From: Phycisphaerae bacterium
GTDB lineage: Bacteria; Planctomycetota; Phycisphaerae; Sedimentisphaerales; Anaerobacaceae
DNA: 64,000 bases
Direction: 5' to 3'
NCBI GenBank assembly: GCA_021736645.1
Contig: JAIPFM010000144.1
Span: 1 to 64,000 of the forward strand
Both the position numbers and the translations under genes were made by a program. Under the pieces are notes generated by a model. It searched no databases. It was not told the origin of the DNA and saw only the letters and a program-made list of their open reading frames with translations. Below, piece by piece: positions 43,905 to 51,823 of the stretch (its first letter is position 1; every line of letters begins with the position of its first letter).

Positions 43905-43940
43905 CACGACCACGGTTGAGTATTGGGTCGTGCGTTTTTT
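43905..43940 (+). terminator. Rho-independent terminator of the arn-efflux operon
   Basis: CACGACC (43905-43911) pairs with GGTCGTG (43926-43932) around a 14-nt loop, followed by CG and six T residues (43935-43940). It lies about 107 nt after the arnT stop and before the GH172 gene. Confidence 0.65.
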
Positions 43941-44037
43941 GTTAGATTGACTTGAGTAAATTTGCGAGTTGATATACCATACGCACTTGTGTCCTGCGAC
44001 CGTATGATTGAAACCACATATATCATGGAGTGTCAGC

Positions 44038-46044
44038 ATGAAATCCATTCAGATCTATCTCTTGGCGGTCTTGTGCGTCATCTTTGGCCTCAGGTGCCCA
44101 TACGCCTCAGCGGCCCTTTCCGCGTCTGAGCAGCCCCTTATCCCGGGTATTGAGCAATTGGGTCGCCTGGATCGTCTGGCGGAGTTTCATCGATCGACTT
44201 TTGTGGGGTCTGTCTCCAGTTATGACCGCACGGGCGGCAATGATGACGGATTCGGAGGAAAATACTCCTTTGTGCGCAAAGAGGGGGATGCCCTGGTCCT
44301 GGCCGATCTTCAGGGACCGGGCGTGATCTATCGTATCTGGACACCCACGCCCACGGACGACTGGATGGAGTTCTACTTCGATGGAGAGGCCGCACCGCGC
44401 GTAACCGTGCGTTTTCGAGAGTTGTTTCTCGGCGTGCATTCGGCCTTTCCCAGACCGCTGGTCGGTTATGGTGCAGGGGGATTCTATAGCTATGTCCCTC
44501 TGCCGTATAAGAAATCCTGTAAGGTCCTGATTCGGGCACCGCGTGTTCAGTTCTATCAGATCAACTATGCCACGTACCCGGAGACGACCGAGGTGGCATC
44601 GTTTTCTGTTGAGCGCTCTGAGGGTGGTCGTGCCAGCCTTGAAAAGGCCAAGCGTCTGTTTGCGGCCAGCGGGTCGGATGTCAGCGACTACGTGACCCCT
44701 CCAGGAAGCACCGTCAAACGGTTCAACAAACGGATAGAGCTGGCGTCCGGCCAGACCACTACCGTGTTTCAGACTGACCAGCCCGGGCGAATCGTGGGCC
44801 TCCGTATGTCACCGCCCCAGGCCCTGGCAGGGAAAGCTCGCGACCTCGTGCTCAGGGCCTATTGGGACGAGGATGAGAAACCGGCCATTGAGGTGCCTGC
44901 AGGAGACTTCTTTGGCTATGCGTGGGGCAGTCCAGCCATGACCTCGCTGTTGATCGGTACGAATGACCAGCACAATTATTGTTACTGGCCCATGCCCTTT
45001 GATCAAGGTGCACGCATTGAGTTGGCTTTGGAGCGTGACCAGGGCACGTTGCTCGCCCTTGAGATGGAAGTCCTGTTTGTCCCTGTCCCAAGAAAAGCCG
45101 ATGAGGGCAAATTCTATGCGCTTTGGCGACGGGAGAATCCCACGACAAAGGGCACACCCTTTACCTTTGTTGAGACACTGGGGCGAGGTCACCTGGTCGG
45201 CTGCATCCAGCAGTCACAGGGTATGGAGTCCGGGAGCACGCTTTTCTTTGAAGGGGATGATCAAACGACCATCGACGGCCAACTGGTGATTCATGGCACC
45301 GGGTCAGAAGACTTCTACAATGGCGGCTGGTATGACGTCCCGGGCCGCTGGGAGACGTCTCGTTCGTTTCCCCTGAGCGGCTGTCTGGCCTATCAGAAGC
45401 ACCTCACACGCACCGGGGGCTATCGTTTCATGCTAGGAGATGCCTATGCTTACCGCGAGAGTATCCTGCAGACCATCGAGCATGCGCCCACAGGCAACGA
45501 ACAGATCAATGATTATTGCGGCACGACCTTTCTGTACTCGGAAAAACGGCCGACCTGTGACATGACACTTCCATCCGTGGCAAAAAGGCGTGTAGTTGAC
45601 CTGAAGCGCATTGTCTTTGCCGCCTGGTGGAATGTCCCGATCTCCGCGTTTTCCTTCAATAATGCAACCCTCACCAAGGATGTGGTGAAACTGAATGGCC
45701 AGGATGTCCGTTTTCTCTCCATGCGTTCCCAGGGAGGTGACTGGTTTGGGCATCACTTTATCAGCTTTAACTGTGAACTGCCTGCTGCCGGCCTTTATCG
45801 AATCAGTCTTGATGTGGTCAAGGGGCCCGCTGCCGGTATGGTTCAGCTCTTCCAGGATGAAGCCCCTGTGGGCCCGGCAGTCGATATGTATGCTGCGAAG
45901 TCGGATCAGGTTCAGGCGTCACTGGGTACGCTGGTATTGCCTGAGGGCAAGAACAACCTGCTCTTCAAGATCACAGGCAAGAATGAAAAGTCCTCCGGTT
46001 TGGGACTGGATCTTGTCAACATCATCTGCGAGAGGATTGACTGA
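44038..46044 (+). CDS. Secreted DUF2961 / glycoside hydrolase family 172 protein
   Basis: About 668 aa from the ATG at 44038 (GGAG upstream). A signal peptide (MKSIQIYLLAVLCVIFGLRCPYASA) is followed by the GH172 start region (RTGGNDDGFGGKYSFVRKEGDALVLADLQGPGVIYRIWTPTP...WMEFYFDGE) and the central IDGQLVIHGTGSEDFYNGGWYDVPGRWETSRSFPLSGC, with candidate catalytic acids in GTGSEDFYN. The C-terminal 150 residues look like a separate beta-sandwich. Characterised GH172 enzymes act on difructose anhydride or arabinan-type fructo/arabinofuranosides. The substrate here is unknown. It is transcribed separately from arn, and a GNAT acetyltransferase gene follows directly. Confidence 0.88.
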   Translation: MKSIQIYLLAVLCVIFGLRCPYASAALSASEQPLIPGIEQLGRLDRLAEFHRSTFVGSVSSYDRTGGNDDGFGGKYSFVRKEGDALVLADLQGPGVIYRIWTPTPTDDWMEFYFDGEAAPRVTVRFRELFLGVHSAFPRPLVGYGAGGFYSYVPLPYKKSCKVLIRAPRVQFYQINYATYPETTEVASFSVERSEGGRASLEKAKRLFAASGSDVSDYVTPPGSTVKRFNKRIELASGQTTTVFQTDQPGRIVGLRMSPPQALAGKARDLVLRAYWDEDEKPAIEVPAGDFFGYAWGSPAMTSLLIGTNDQHNYCYWPMPFDQGARIELALERDQGTLLALEMEVLFVPVPRKADEGKFYALWRRENPTTKGTPFTFVETLGRGHLVGCIQQSQGMESGSTLFFEGDDQTTIDGQLVIHGTGSEDFYNGGWYDVPGRWETSRSFPLSGCLAYQKHLTRTGGYRFMLGDAYAYRESILQTIEHAPTGNEQINDYCGTTFLYSEKRPTCDMTLPSVAKRRVVDLKRIVFAAWWNVPISAFSFNNATLTKDVVKLNGQDVRFLSMRSQGGDWFGHHFISFNCELPAAGLYRISLDVVKGPAAGMVQLFQDEAPVGPAVDMYAAKSDQVQASLGTLVLPEGKNNLLFKITGKNEKSSGLGLDLVNIICERID

Positions 46045-46050
46045 AACCCT

Positions 46051-46581
46051 ATGGAGTCTATGAGTCAAATTCGGCTTAAAGAACCTGGTTGGCAGGATGT
46101 CAGACTCCTCTCGACGTTGGGATCTCAGACCTTTGTCGAGTCCTATGGGTGTGCCCTGGACGCCGCCCAACTGGATGCATATGTCACCCAGGCATTTGCA
46201 GAGGCGCGAATAGCCCAGGAGCTGAAAGATCCCACCATTTACTACCTGCTGGCCATGGATCACGACCAGGCCTGTGCCTATGCAAAACTCATTCCCAGTC
46301 AGGTACCGCAGTCTCTGTCACTGTCTCCGGACAGGGCCATTGAATTGAAGCGATTGTATGTAATCCCGAAATACTGGGGCCAGGGCGTAGGCGCGCGTCT
46401 GATGGAGGCTTTGCTTGACTGGGCTTCTGCGCATGATCACCAGTCTATGTGGCTGCGGGTCTGGGAGAAAAATGTACGTGCCATCACCTTCTACCGGCAA
46501 TGGGATTTTCGCCATGTCGGGCAGGAACCCTATTGTGTGGGGGATTGTTCGGAAACTGTCTGGCTCATGGTGCGATCCTAG
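46051..46581 (+). CDS. GNAT-family N-acetyltransferase
   Basis: 176 aa. The GNAT core is visible: LKRLYVIPKYWGQGVGARLMEALLDWA holds beta4 and the acetyl-CoA pyrophosphate loop (Q-x-x-G-x-G/A), and WLRVWEKNVRAITFYRQWDFRHVG is the characteristic alpha4-beta6 region. It starts 6 nt after the GH172 stop, so the two may be co-expressed. The acceptor amine is unknown. The RibT/RimI-like subfamily with VxxxNxxAxxFYxxxGF is the nearest pattern. Confidence 0.88.
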   Translation: MESMSQIRLKEPGWQDVRLLSTLGSQTFVESYGCALDAAQLDAYVTQAFAEARIAQELKDPTIYYLLAMDHDQACAYAKLIPSQVPQSLSLSPDRAIELKRLYVIPKYWGQGVGARLMEALLDWASAHDHQSMWLRVWEKNVRAITFYRQWDFRHVGQEPYCVGDCSETVWLMVRS

Positions 46582-46607
46582 CGACATGGAGCAGAAAGGG
46601 GAGCCAT

Positions 46608-47834
46608 ATGGAAATGGCGAGTCCTAAATCGAAGTGTCTAACGGTCGTCCTGGGTGTGATCCTCCTGGGGGTGGGCATTGGGCTTGGACGCTGGTCTCAG
46701 TCCTGGCCGGTGATCGAGAGTCAGGCGTCGGATGAGGCCCAGACGCAGGGCGAACACCCGGTCTCTGAGGCGGACGAGCCTGTGATTCACTTGAGCGACG
46801 CCCATCAAAAGGAATTCGGCATCACCATGACACCCTGCGGCTCCGGACTGTTGGAGATCCGTCAGGCATTTCCCGGAGAAATCGAACTGAATTCGGATCA
46901 TGAGGTCCGGCTCTGTGCACGCGTGGGCGGTGTGGTGCGTCAGGTCACAAAGGGCCTGGGCGATGCTGTGCGGGCCGGTGACATCCTGGCCGTCATTCAG
47001 AGCCCTGAACTGGCTGAGATGCGTGCCAGGTATCTCAGTGCCAGCGAACGCCTGACCCTGGCAGAAACCCTGTACGTCCGGGAAAAGGATCTGTACGCCC
47101 AGACCATCACCTCGCAGCAGGATTATGAGGCCGCTGCCGCTGCCCTGGCTGAAGCGCGAATTACTTTGCGTGCAGTAGAACAGGCCTTGCTGGCCCTTAG
47201 CCTGACTGCCGACTCCCTCAGTCAACTCCCGAATCTGTCCCCTGAAGCCTTTAGTGACTATGCTGTGACGGCCCCGTTTTCCGGCACGATTATCGACAGA
47301 AAGATCGTTAAGGGGCAATCCGTGGAAGCCACGGCTGAGGTGTTTACTGTGGCAGACATGAGCCGGGTGTGGATTGATGTGAGTGTGCCCGCAGAAGCGG
47401 GCGCGTCCGTGCATCCAGGGCAGTTGATTGTGGTGACTGATACACCGGGTCAGGTGACTGCTGAGGCGAAGATCCGGTATGTGGCGCCGATCATTGACGA
47501 GGCCACGCGCACGATCCTGGCACGGGCCGACCTGCCGAACGAGGCGGGGCAGTGGCGGCCGGGCCAGTTTGTCACGGTCCAGGTGGTCACGGCCCGGGTA
47601 GAGGCTTCGCTGGTGGTGCCGAAGACAGCGCTGCAGCCTGTGGACGATCGGTTCTGTGTGTTTGTACACACGGATCAGGGGTTTGTGCCTTGCTTTGTCA
47701 CCTGCGGTCGATCCAATGAAACGTCTGTGGAGATTCTGACCGGCCTGGAGCCAGGGCAATCGGTGGTGACAACGGGCGCGTTTACACTCAAGGCCGAGTG
47801 GCTCAAAAACACGTTTGGCGGGGATGACGATTGA
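46608..47834 (+). CDS. CzcB/CusB-like heavy-metal RND periplasmic adaptor
   Basis: About 408 aa from the ATG at 46608 (AAAGGGGAG upstream). A membrane anchor (about residues 8-26) precedes an acidic linker and the adaptor domains: lipoyl half (ARVGGVVRQVTKGLGDAVRAGDILAVIQSPELAEMRARYL), a long helical hairpin (SASERLTLAETLYVREKDLYAQTITSQQDYEAAAAALAEARITLRAVEQALLAL), the second lipoyl half (DYAVTAPFSGTIIDRKIVKGQSVEATAEVFTVADMSRVWIDVSV) and the beta-barrel. The NRVWI-type strand and PGQFV are typical of CzcB/CusB. It pairs with the HME-type pump 63 nt downstream. No dedicated outer-membrane factor is adjacent. Confidence 0.9.
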   Translation: MEMASPKSKCLTVVLGVILLGVGIGLGRWSQSWPVIESQASDEAQTQGEHPVSEADEPVIHLSDAHQKEFGITMTPCGSGLLEIRQAFPGEIELNSDHEVRLCARVGGVVRQVTKGLGDAVRAGDILAVIQSPELAEMRARYLSASERLTLAETLYVREKDLYAQTITSQQDYEAAAAALAEARITLRAVEQALLALSLTADSLSQLPNLSPEAFSDYAVTAPFSGTIIDRKIVKGQSVEATAEVFTVADMSRVWIDVSVPAEAGASVHPGQLIVVTDTPGQVTAEAKIRYVAPIIDEATRTILARADLPNEAGQWRPGQFVTVQVVTARVEASLVVPKTALQPVDDRFCVFVHTDQGFVPCFVTCGRSNETSVEILTGLEPGQSVVTTGAFTLKAEWLKNTFGGDDD

Positions 47835-47838
47835 GGTT

Positions 47839-47887
47839 GTTCACGGTTCATGGTTTTAAGTTTTAAGTGTTAGGTGTTAGGTTCAGG
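47839..47887 (+). repeat. Heptamer array 8 (seven units) between adaptor and pump
   Basis: GTTCACG GTTCATG GTTTTAA GTTTTAA GTGTTAG GTGTTAG GTTCAGG. It starts 5 nt after the adaptor stop and ends 10 nt before the pump ATG, filling the whole spacer and supplying part of the ribosome-site context. Confidence 0.9.
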
Positions 47888-47897
47888 GAAGGACCTG

Positions 47898-50800
47898 ATG
47901 ATAAAGAGATTGATTGAATTTGTCACTGGAAACCGTCTGCTGATGGTCGTCCTGGGCGTGCTTGTGATGGGTGCGGGCGCGGTGAGCATGCTTGCGTTGC
48001 CTGTGGATGCCTTTCCTGATGTGTCCCCCAATCTGGTGCAGGTCTTTACAGAGACCGAAGGTCTGGCCCCTGAAGAAGTGGAGACCTATGTGACCTATCC
48101 GGTGGAGACTGTCATGAATGGTCTGCCCGGTGTGGAGATGGTGCGCTCCGTATCCAACTTCGGCCTGTCTGTGGTCAATGTCACCTTCCGGGACGGTATG
48201 GACATCTACTTCTGCAGGCAACTGGTCAACGAACGCCTGCAGGAGGCACGCGAGCAGATCCCGGCAGGGCTTGGAGACCCGGCCATGGGACCGATTTCCA
48301 GTGTGATGGGGCGTGTGCTTTACTATTATCTGGAAGACGACACAGGGGCCTATTCTCTGGAAGACCTGCGGAGTATGCAGGACTGGATCATCAAACCGCA
48401 GTTGCAGACCCTTCCCGGTGTCACAGAGGTCCTGGGTATTGGCGGGTTTGAAAAACAATATCAGGTTGTGATCCGACCTGAGGCCCTGGTGCAGTACGAT
48501 GTCACCCTGTCGGAGGTGCTTGAAAAGATTCAGGCCAACAACCTCAATACAGGGGCCCAGTTCATTGAAAAAAACGACGAGGAGTATCTCGTGCGATCGG
48601 TCGGCCTGGCCACCTGCGTGAGTGACCTGGAACAGATCGTGATCAAGGCGAAGGAAGGCACGCCCGTGCTGCTCAAGCAGATCGCAGACGTGCGCATTGG
48701 CGGGGCCGTGCGCCGTGGTCTTCAAACGCGAGACGGTCGCGGTGAGGTGGTGGCCGGCCAGGTGATCCGCCTGTTCGGCACCAATGCCTCGACCGTCATT
48801 GCCCGTGTGGAAGAGAAGCTGTCGACCCTTAACCGAATGCTGCCAGAGGGGGTCCGAATCGTACCGTACTACGAACAGAAGACACTGGTTCAGGCCTGTG
48901 TGGCCACAGTGACCTGGGCCCTGGTGGTGGGGATCGGTCTGGTGGTGCTGGTCCTGGTGGTCTTTCTGGGGAACCTTCGGTCGAGTCTGGTGGTGGCCTT
49001 GTCCCTGCCCTTTGCCCTGTTGTTTGCCTTGTTGGGCATGAAGTTCTTTGGCCTGTCTGCGAATCTCATGTCCTTTGGCGGACTGGCCATTGCCATCGGC
49101 ATGATCGTGGACGGGGCCATTGTGGTGGTGGAGAACGTGGACCGTCAGTTTCGCATGAATCGGAGTGGGCTTTCCCGTGGCCAGTTGGTGGTACGAGGAG
49201 GCACAGAGGTGGGCCAGCCGATCCTGTTTGCCATCGGTATTATCATTGTCGTCTTTCTGCCGTTGTTCACACTCCAGGGTGTGGAGGGTAAGACCTTTCG
49301 GCCCTTGGCCTACACCATTGCCCTGGCCATGCTGGGATCCTTGATCTATGCGTTGTTGTTATCCCCTGTGCTGGCGTCTCTGCTCATGCGTCTGCCTTGT
49401 GAGACCCTGGCCAGAAAAAAACGCTCTCTGGGTGACACTGTACTGTACGGCCTGGAACGGATATACGCGCCGATGGTGAGCCTTTTTGTGAGATGGCGTG
49501 TCCTGGCCGTGGGACTTCTGGGGGTCCTGTTGTGTGTTGGCGGGGTGGTGGCCCCATACCTGGGCTCAGAATTCACACCCGAATTGCAGGAAGGGGCCAT
49601 GACACTGCGTCTGACACTGGCGCCGTCCATTGCCCTGGAAGAGGGCAAGCGTGTCACCACGCGTGTGGAACAACGCCTGATGAAGATTCCGGAGGTCGCT
49701 CATGTGGTCAGCCGCATGGGACGCGGCGAGGTTGGGGCGGATACAGACCCCACCAATATCGCGGAACTCTACATCCTGCTCCAGCCGAGGGAACAGTGGC
49801 GCACCGCACGAACCCAGGAAGAACTCCAACAGCAGATCCGTGACGAAGTCGGCGAGGTACCCGGCGCTCTGGCTGCTTTTTCCCAGCCGATTGCCATGGA
49901 GCTGGAGGAACTGCTGGAGGGTGTGCGTGCCGAATTGGCCGTCAAGCTATTTGGCGATGACCTGGAGACACTCAAGCACAAGGCCGATGACATCGCCCGC
50001 ATCCTGTCCACTGTGTCAGGCGCTGAGGATGTGCAGCCCGTGCAGATGACGGGCACGCAACAGGTGGTGATCCGTATTGACCGCAGTGCCATTGCACGTC
50101 ACGGCATCAATGTGGCCGACGTTCAGCAGGTCGTGCGCGCAGGTCTGGGCGGGGCCGTGGTGGGCCAGGTGTTTGAAGGGGTCAAACGGTTTGACATCAA
50201 TGTGCGTTTTGCCGCGAATGCCAGAAACACGATCGAGGCCATGGGCCGTGTGCTGATCCCTGCGCCCAATGGCACGCGCATTCCCCTGGCTGACCTGGCC
50301 TCCATCCGGGAACAGGTGGGTCCGCGACAGATCACACGTGAGCAGAACCAGCGTTTCATCACTGTGGGCTGTAATGTGATCGGCCGCGACATCGGATCCT
50401 TTGTGCAAGAGGCCCAGACCGCACTGGCCCAGGGCGTGACCCTGCCGCCCGGGTACTTTGTCACATGGGGTGGTGAGTTTCAACTACAACAGGCTGCCAA
50501 CCGGCGCCTGCTCATGGTCATCCCTGTGACACTGGTGATCATTGTGCTGCTCCTGTTTTCCAGCTTCAACTCTCTGCGCAATGCCCTGTTGATTTTTCTG
50601 ATCATCCCCCCGGCCCTGGTGGGCGGCATCCTGGGGCTCTGGCTGACCGGGCAGCATCTTTCAGTGCCGTCGTCCATTGGATTTATCGCGCTGTTCGGTA
50701 TTGCCCTGGAAAACGGCATGGTCCTGGTGACCTACATGAACCAGCTTGTGCGAGAGGGTCTCTCTCTGGAGGAGGCCTCTGTGCTGGGTGCGTGTCGGCG

Positions 50801-50996
50801 CCTGCGCCCGGTCCTCATGACTGCTGTGACCACGGCACTGGGCCTGATCCCGTTACTCCTGTCCACAGGCACGGGCAGTGAAGTCCAGCGTCCCCTGGCA
50901 GCCGTGGTGATTGGCGGTCTGGTCACAGCCACACTCCTGACCCTCCTGGTTGTCCCAGCCCTGTACCGATGGTTTGCCGTGTCCTTGGAAGCGTGA
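47898..50996 (+). CDS. CzcA/CusA-like heavy-metal efflux RND pump (HME family)
   Basis: About 1032 aa from the ATG at 47898 (GGGAAGGA upstream). The HME pattern shows from the N-terminus: LIEFVTGNRLLMVVLGVLVMGAGAVSMLALPVDAFPDVSPNLVQVFTETEGLAPEEVETYVTYPVE. TM4 has AIAIGMIVDGAIVVVENVDRQF, the D-G form typical of metal exporters. The end has IGFIALFGIALENGMVLVTYMNQL and RRLRPVLMTAVTTALGLIPLLLSTGTGSEVQRPLA. Substrates of relatives are Co, Zn, Cd, Cu or Ag ions moved from periplasm or cytoplasm outward. With the adaptor upstream it would need an outer-membrane duct encoded elsewhere, possibly the TolC-type protein of the arn operon. Confidence 0.93.
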   Translation: MIKRLIEFVTGNRLLMVVLGVLVMGAGAVSMLALPVDAFPDVSPNLVQVFTETEGLAPEEVETYVTYPVETVMNGLPGVEMVRSVSNFGLSVVNVTFRDGMDIYFCRQLVNERLQEAREQIPAGLGDPAMGPISSVMGRVLYYYLEDDTGAYSLEDLRSMQDWIIKPQLQTLPGVTEVLGIGGFEKQYQVVIRPEALVQYDVTLSEVLEKIQANNLNTGAQFIEKNDEEYLVRSVGLATCVSDLEQIVIKAKEGTPVLLKQIADVRIGGAVRRGLQTRDGRGEVVAGQVIRLFGTNASTVIARVEEKLSTLNRMLPEGVRIVPYYEQKTLVQACVATVTWALVVGIGLVVLVLVVFLGNLRSSLVVALSLPFALLFALLGMKFFGLSANLMSFGGLAIAIGMIVDGAIVVVENVDRQFRMNRSGLSRGQLVVRGGTEVGQPILFAIGIIIVVFLPLFTLQGVEGKTFRPLAYTIALAMLGSLIYALLLSPVLASLLMRLPCETLARKKRSLGDTVLYGLERIYAPMVSLFVRWRVLAVGLLGVLLCVGGVVAPYLGSEFTPELQEGAMTLRLTLAPSIALEEGKRVTTRVEQRLMKIPEVAHVVSRMGRGEVGADTDPTNIAELYILLQPREQWRTARTQEELQQQIRDEVGEVPGALAAFSQPIAMELEELLEGVRAELAVKLFGDDLETLKHKADDIARILSTVSGAEDVQPVQMTGTQQVVIRIDRSAIARHGINVADVQQVVRAGLGGAVVGQVFEGVKRFDINVRFAANARNTIEAMGRVLIPAPNGTRIPLADLASIREQVGPRQITREQNQRFITVGCNVIGRDIGSFVQEAQTALAQGVTLPPGYFVTWGGEFQLQQAANRRLLMVIPVTLVIIVLLLFSSFNSLRNALLIFLIIPPALVGGILGLWLTGQHLSVPSSIGFIALFGIALENGMVLVTYMNQLVREGLSLEEASVLGACRRLRPVLMTAVTTALGLIPLLLSTGTGSEVQRPLAAVVIGGLVTATLLTLLVVPALYRWFAVSLEA

Positions 50997-51046
50997 AGGT
51001 GAAGAAGAAAACTTATAAGGCATGCGGCACTTTACATTTTATTCCC

Positions 51047-51077
51047 TTGACATAGGCATTCGTATTAGGCATATATA
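51047..51077 (+). promoter_or_regulatory. Promoter and repeated operator of the second vapBC pair
   Basis: TTGACA (51047-51052) with an AT-rich -10 region (CATATA or TATATA, 51070-51077). TAGGCAT occurs twice (51053-51059 and 51066-51072), 13 bp apart, overlapping the core promoter. Antitoxin-toxin complexes commonly bind such repeats for autoregulation. Confidence 0.55.
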
Positions 51078-51115
51078 TACATACGATAGAAGCATCAATG
51101 AAAGGGGAATATATA

Positions 51116-51307
51116 ATGCGTACCACCTTAAACATAGAAGACGAGTTGCTGGCCAAGGCCTCTGCCTTGACTGGGGTCAATGAGAAAACCTCCCTGGTAC
51201 GCATGGGGCTGGAGGCCTTGATCGGCCTCAAGACAAGCGAACGTCTGGCCAAGCTGGGGGGAACGGAAAAAGAGCTTGAAAAAATTCCACGCCGCCGCAG
51301 GAGTTGA
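51116..51307 (+). CDS. vapB: VapB-type antitoxin (second pair)
   Basis: About 63 aa from the ATG at 51116 (AAAGGGGAA 8 nt upstream); an in-frame ATG at 51098 would add six residues including that site. The start MRTTLNIEDELLAKASALTG is the ribbon-helix-helix pattern of VapB/Arc-MetJ antitoxins, followed by EKTSLVRMGLEALIGLK and a basic C-terminus (RRRRS). The toxin gene follows 3 nt later. It should neutralise that toxin and repress the promoter at 51047-51077. Confidence 0.88.
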   Translation: MRTTLNIEDELLAKASALTGVNEKTSLVRMGLEALIGLKTSERLAKLGGTEKELEKIPRRRRS

Positions 51308-51310
51308 CCC

Positions 51311-51673
51311 ATGGTACTTGTAGATACCTCCGTGTGGATATCCCACCTGCGAGACAATCATCCGCTACTGGCCAACCTGTTAAACCAGGCACGCGTGGTC
51401 TGTCATCCTTTTGTCATAGGTGAATTGGCGTGCGGCAATCTAAAGAATCGTCATGAGATTCTGACCTCACTGGATCGGTTACCCACCTCCGAAGTCGCCA
51501 CCCATGACGAAGTGTATGCATTTATCGAAACACGGCGTCTGATGGGAAAAGGCCTTGGCCTGATCGATATACATCTCCTGGCTTCTGCCATGTTGAGTCA
51601 GATCCCACTCTGGACTCAGGACAAGCGACTTCACCAAGCAGCCAAAGATCTGAACATAGCCTACAAGAAATAA
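51311..51673 (+). CDS. vapC: VapC-type PIN-domain toxin (second pair)
   Basis: 120 aa. PIN motifs are intact: Asp5 in VLVDTSVWI, Glu39 in VIGELACG, Asp86 in GLIDIHLLAS and Asp104 in TQDKRL. Predicted Mg2+-dependent RNase. It shares little sequence with the VapC at 214-597 beyond the fold, so the two pairs are not a recent duplication. Heptamer array 9 starts 2 nt after its stop. Confidence 0.9.
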   Translation: MVLVDTSVWISHLRDNHPLLANLLNQARVVCHPFVIGELACGNLKNRHEILTSLDRLPTSEVATHDEVYAFIETRRLMGKGLGLIDIHLLASAMLSQIPLWTQDKRLHQAAKDLNIAYKK

Positions 51674-51674
51674 G

Positions 51675-51716
51675 TTTCAATCTTCATCCTATAGCTTTCA
51701 GCCCTCATCCGTCAGC
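51675..51716 (+). repeat. Heptamer array 9 after the second vapC
   Basis: TTTCAAT CTTCATC CTATAGC TTTCAGC CCTCATC CGTCAGC, a degenerate array keeping 7-nt spacing. Units resemble those of array 6 and the reverse complement of array 5. Confidence 0.65.
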
Positions 51717-51727
51717 CGACTCCCCCC

Positions 51728-51756
51728 TTGAACAATCTCTGCTCTGTTGCTATGAT
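51728..51756 (+). promoter_or_regulatory. Putative tex promoter
   Basis: TTGAAC (51728-51733), 17-nt spacer, TATGAT (51751-51756), about 70 nt before the tex start. Confidence 0.5.
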
Positions 51757-51823
51757 GTCTGGCTTGCCTTTGGCTGTGGTACTAATGGATTAGTTTTTAG
51801 GACGTTTGACAGGAGACGATGAA

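Noticed and set aside
43947-43978. Promoter for the GH172 gene (TTGACT with TGATAT or TATACC)
   Set aside because: Spacing is 17 nt to a poor -10 or 20 nt to a better one; neither combination is convincing enough to list.
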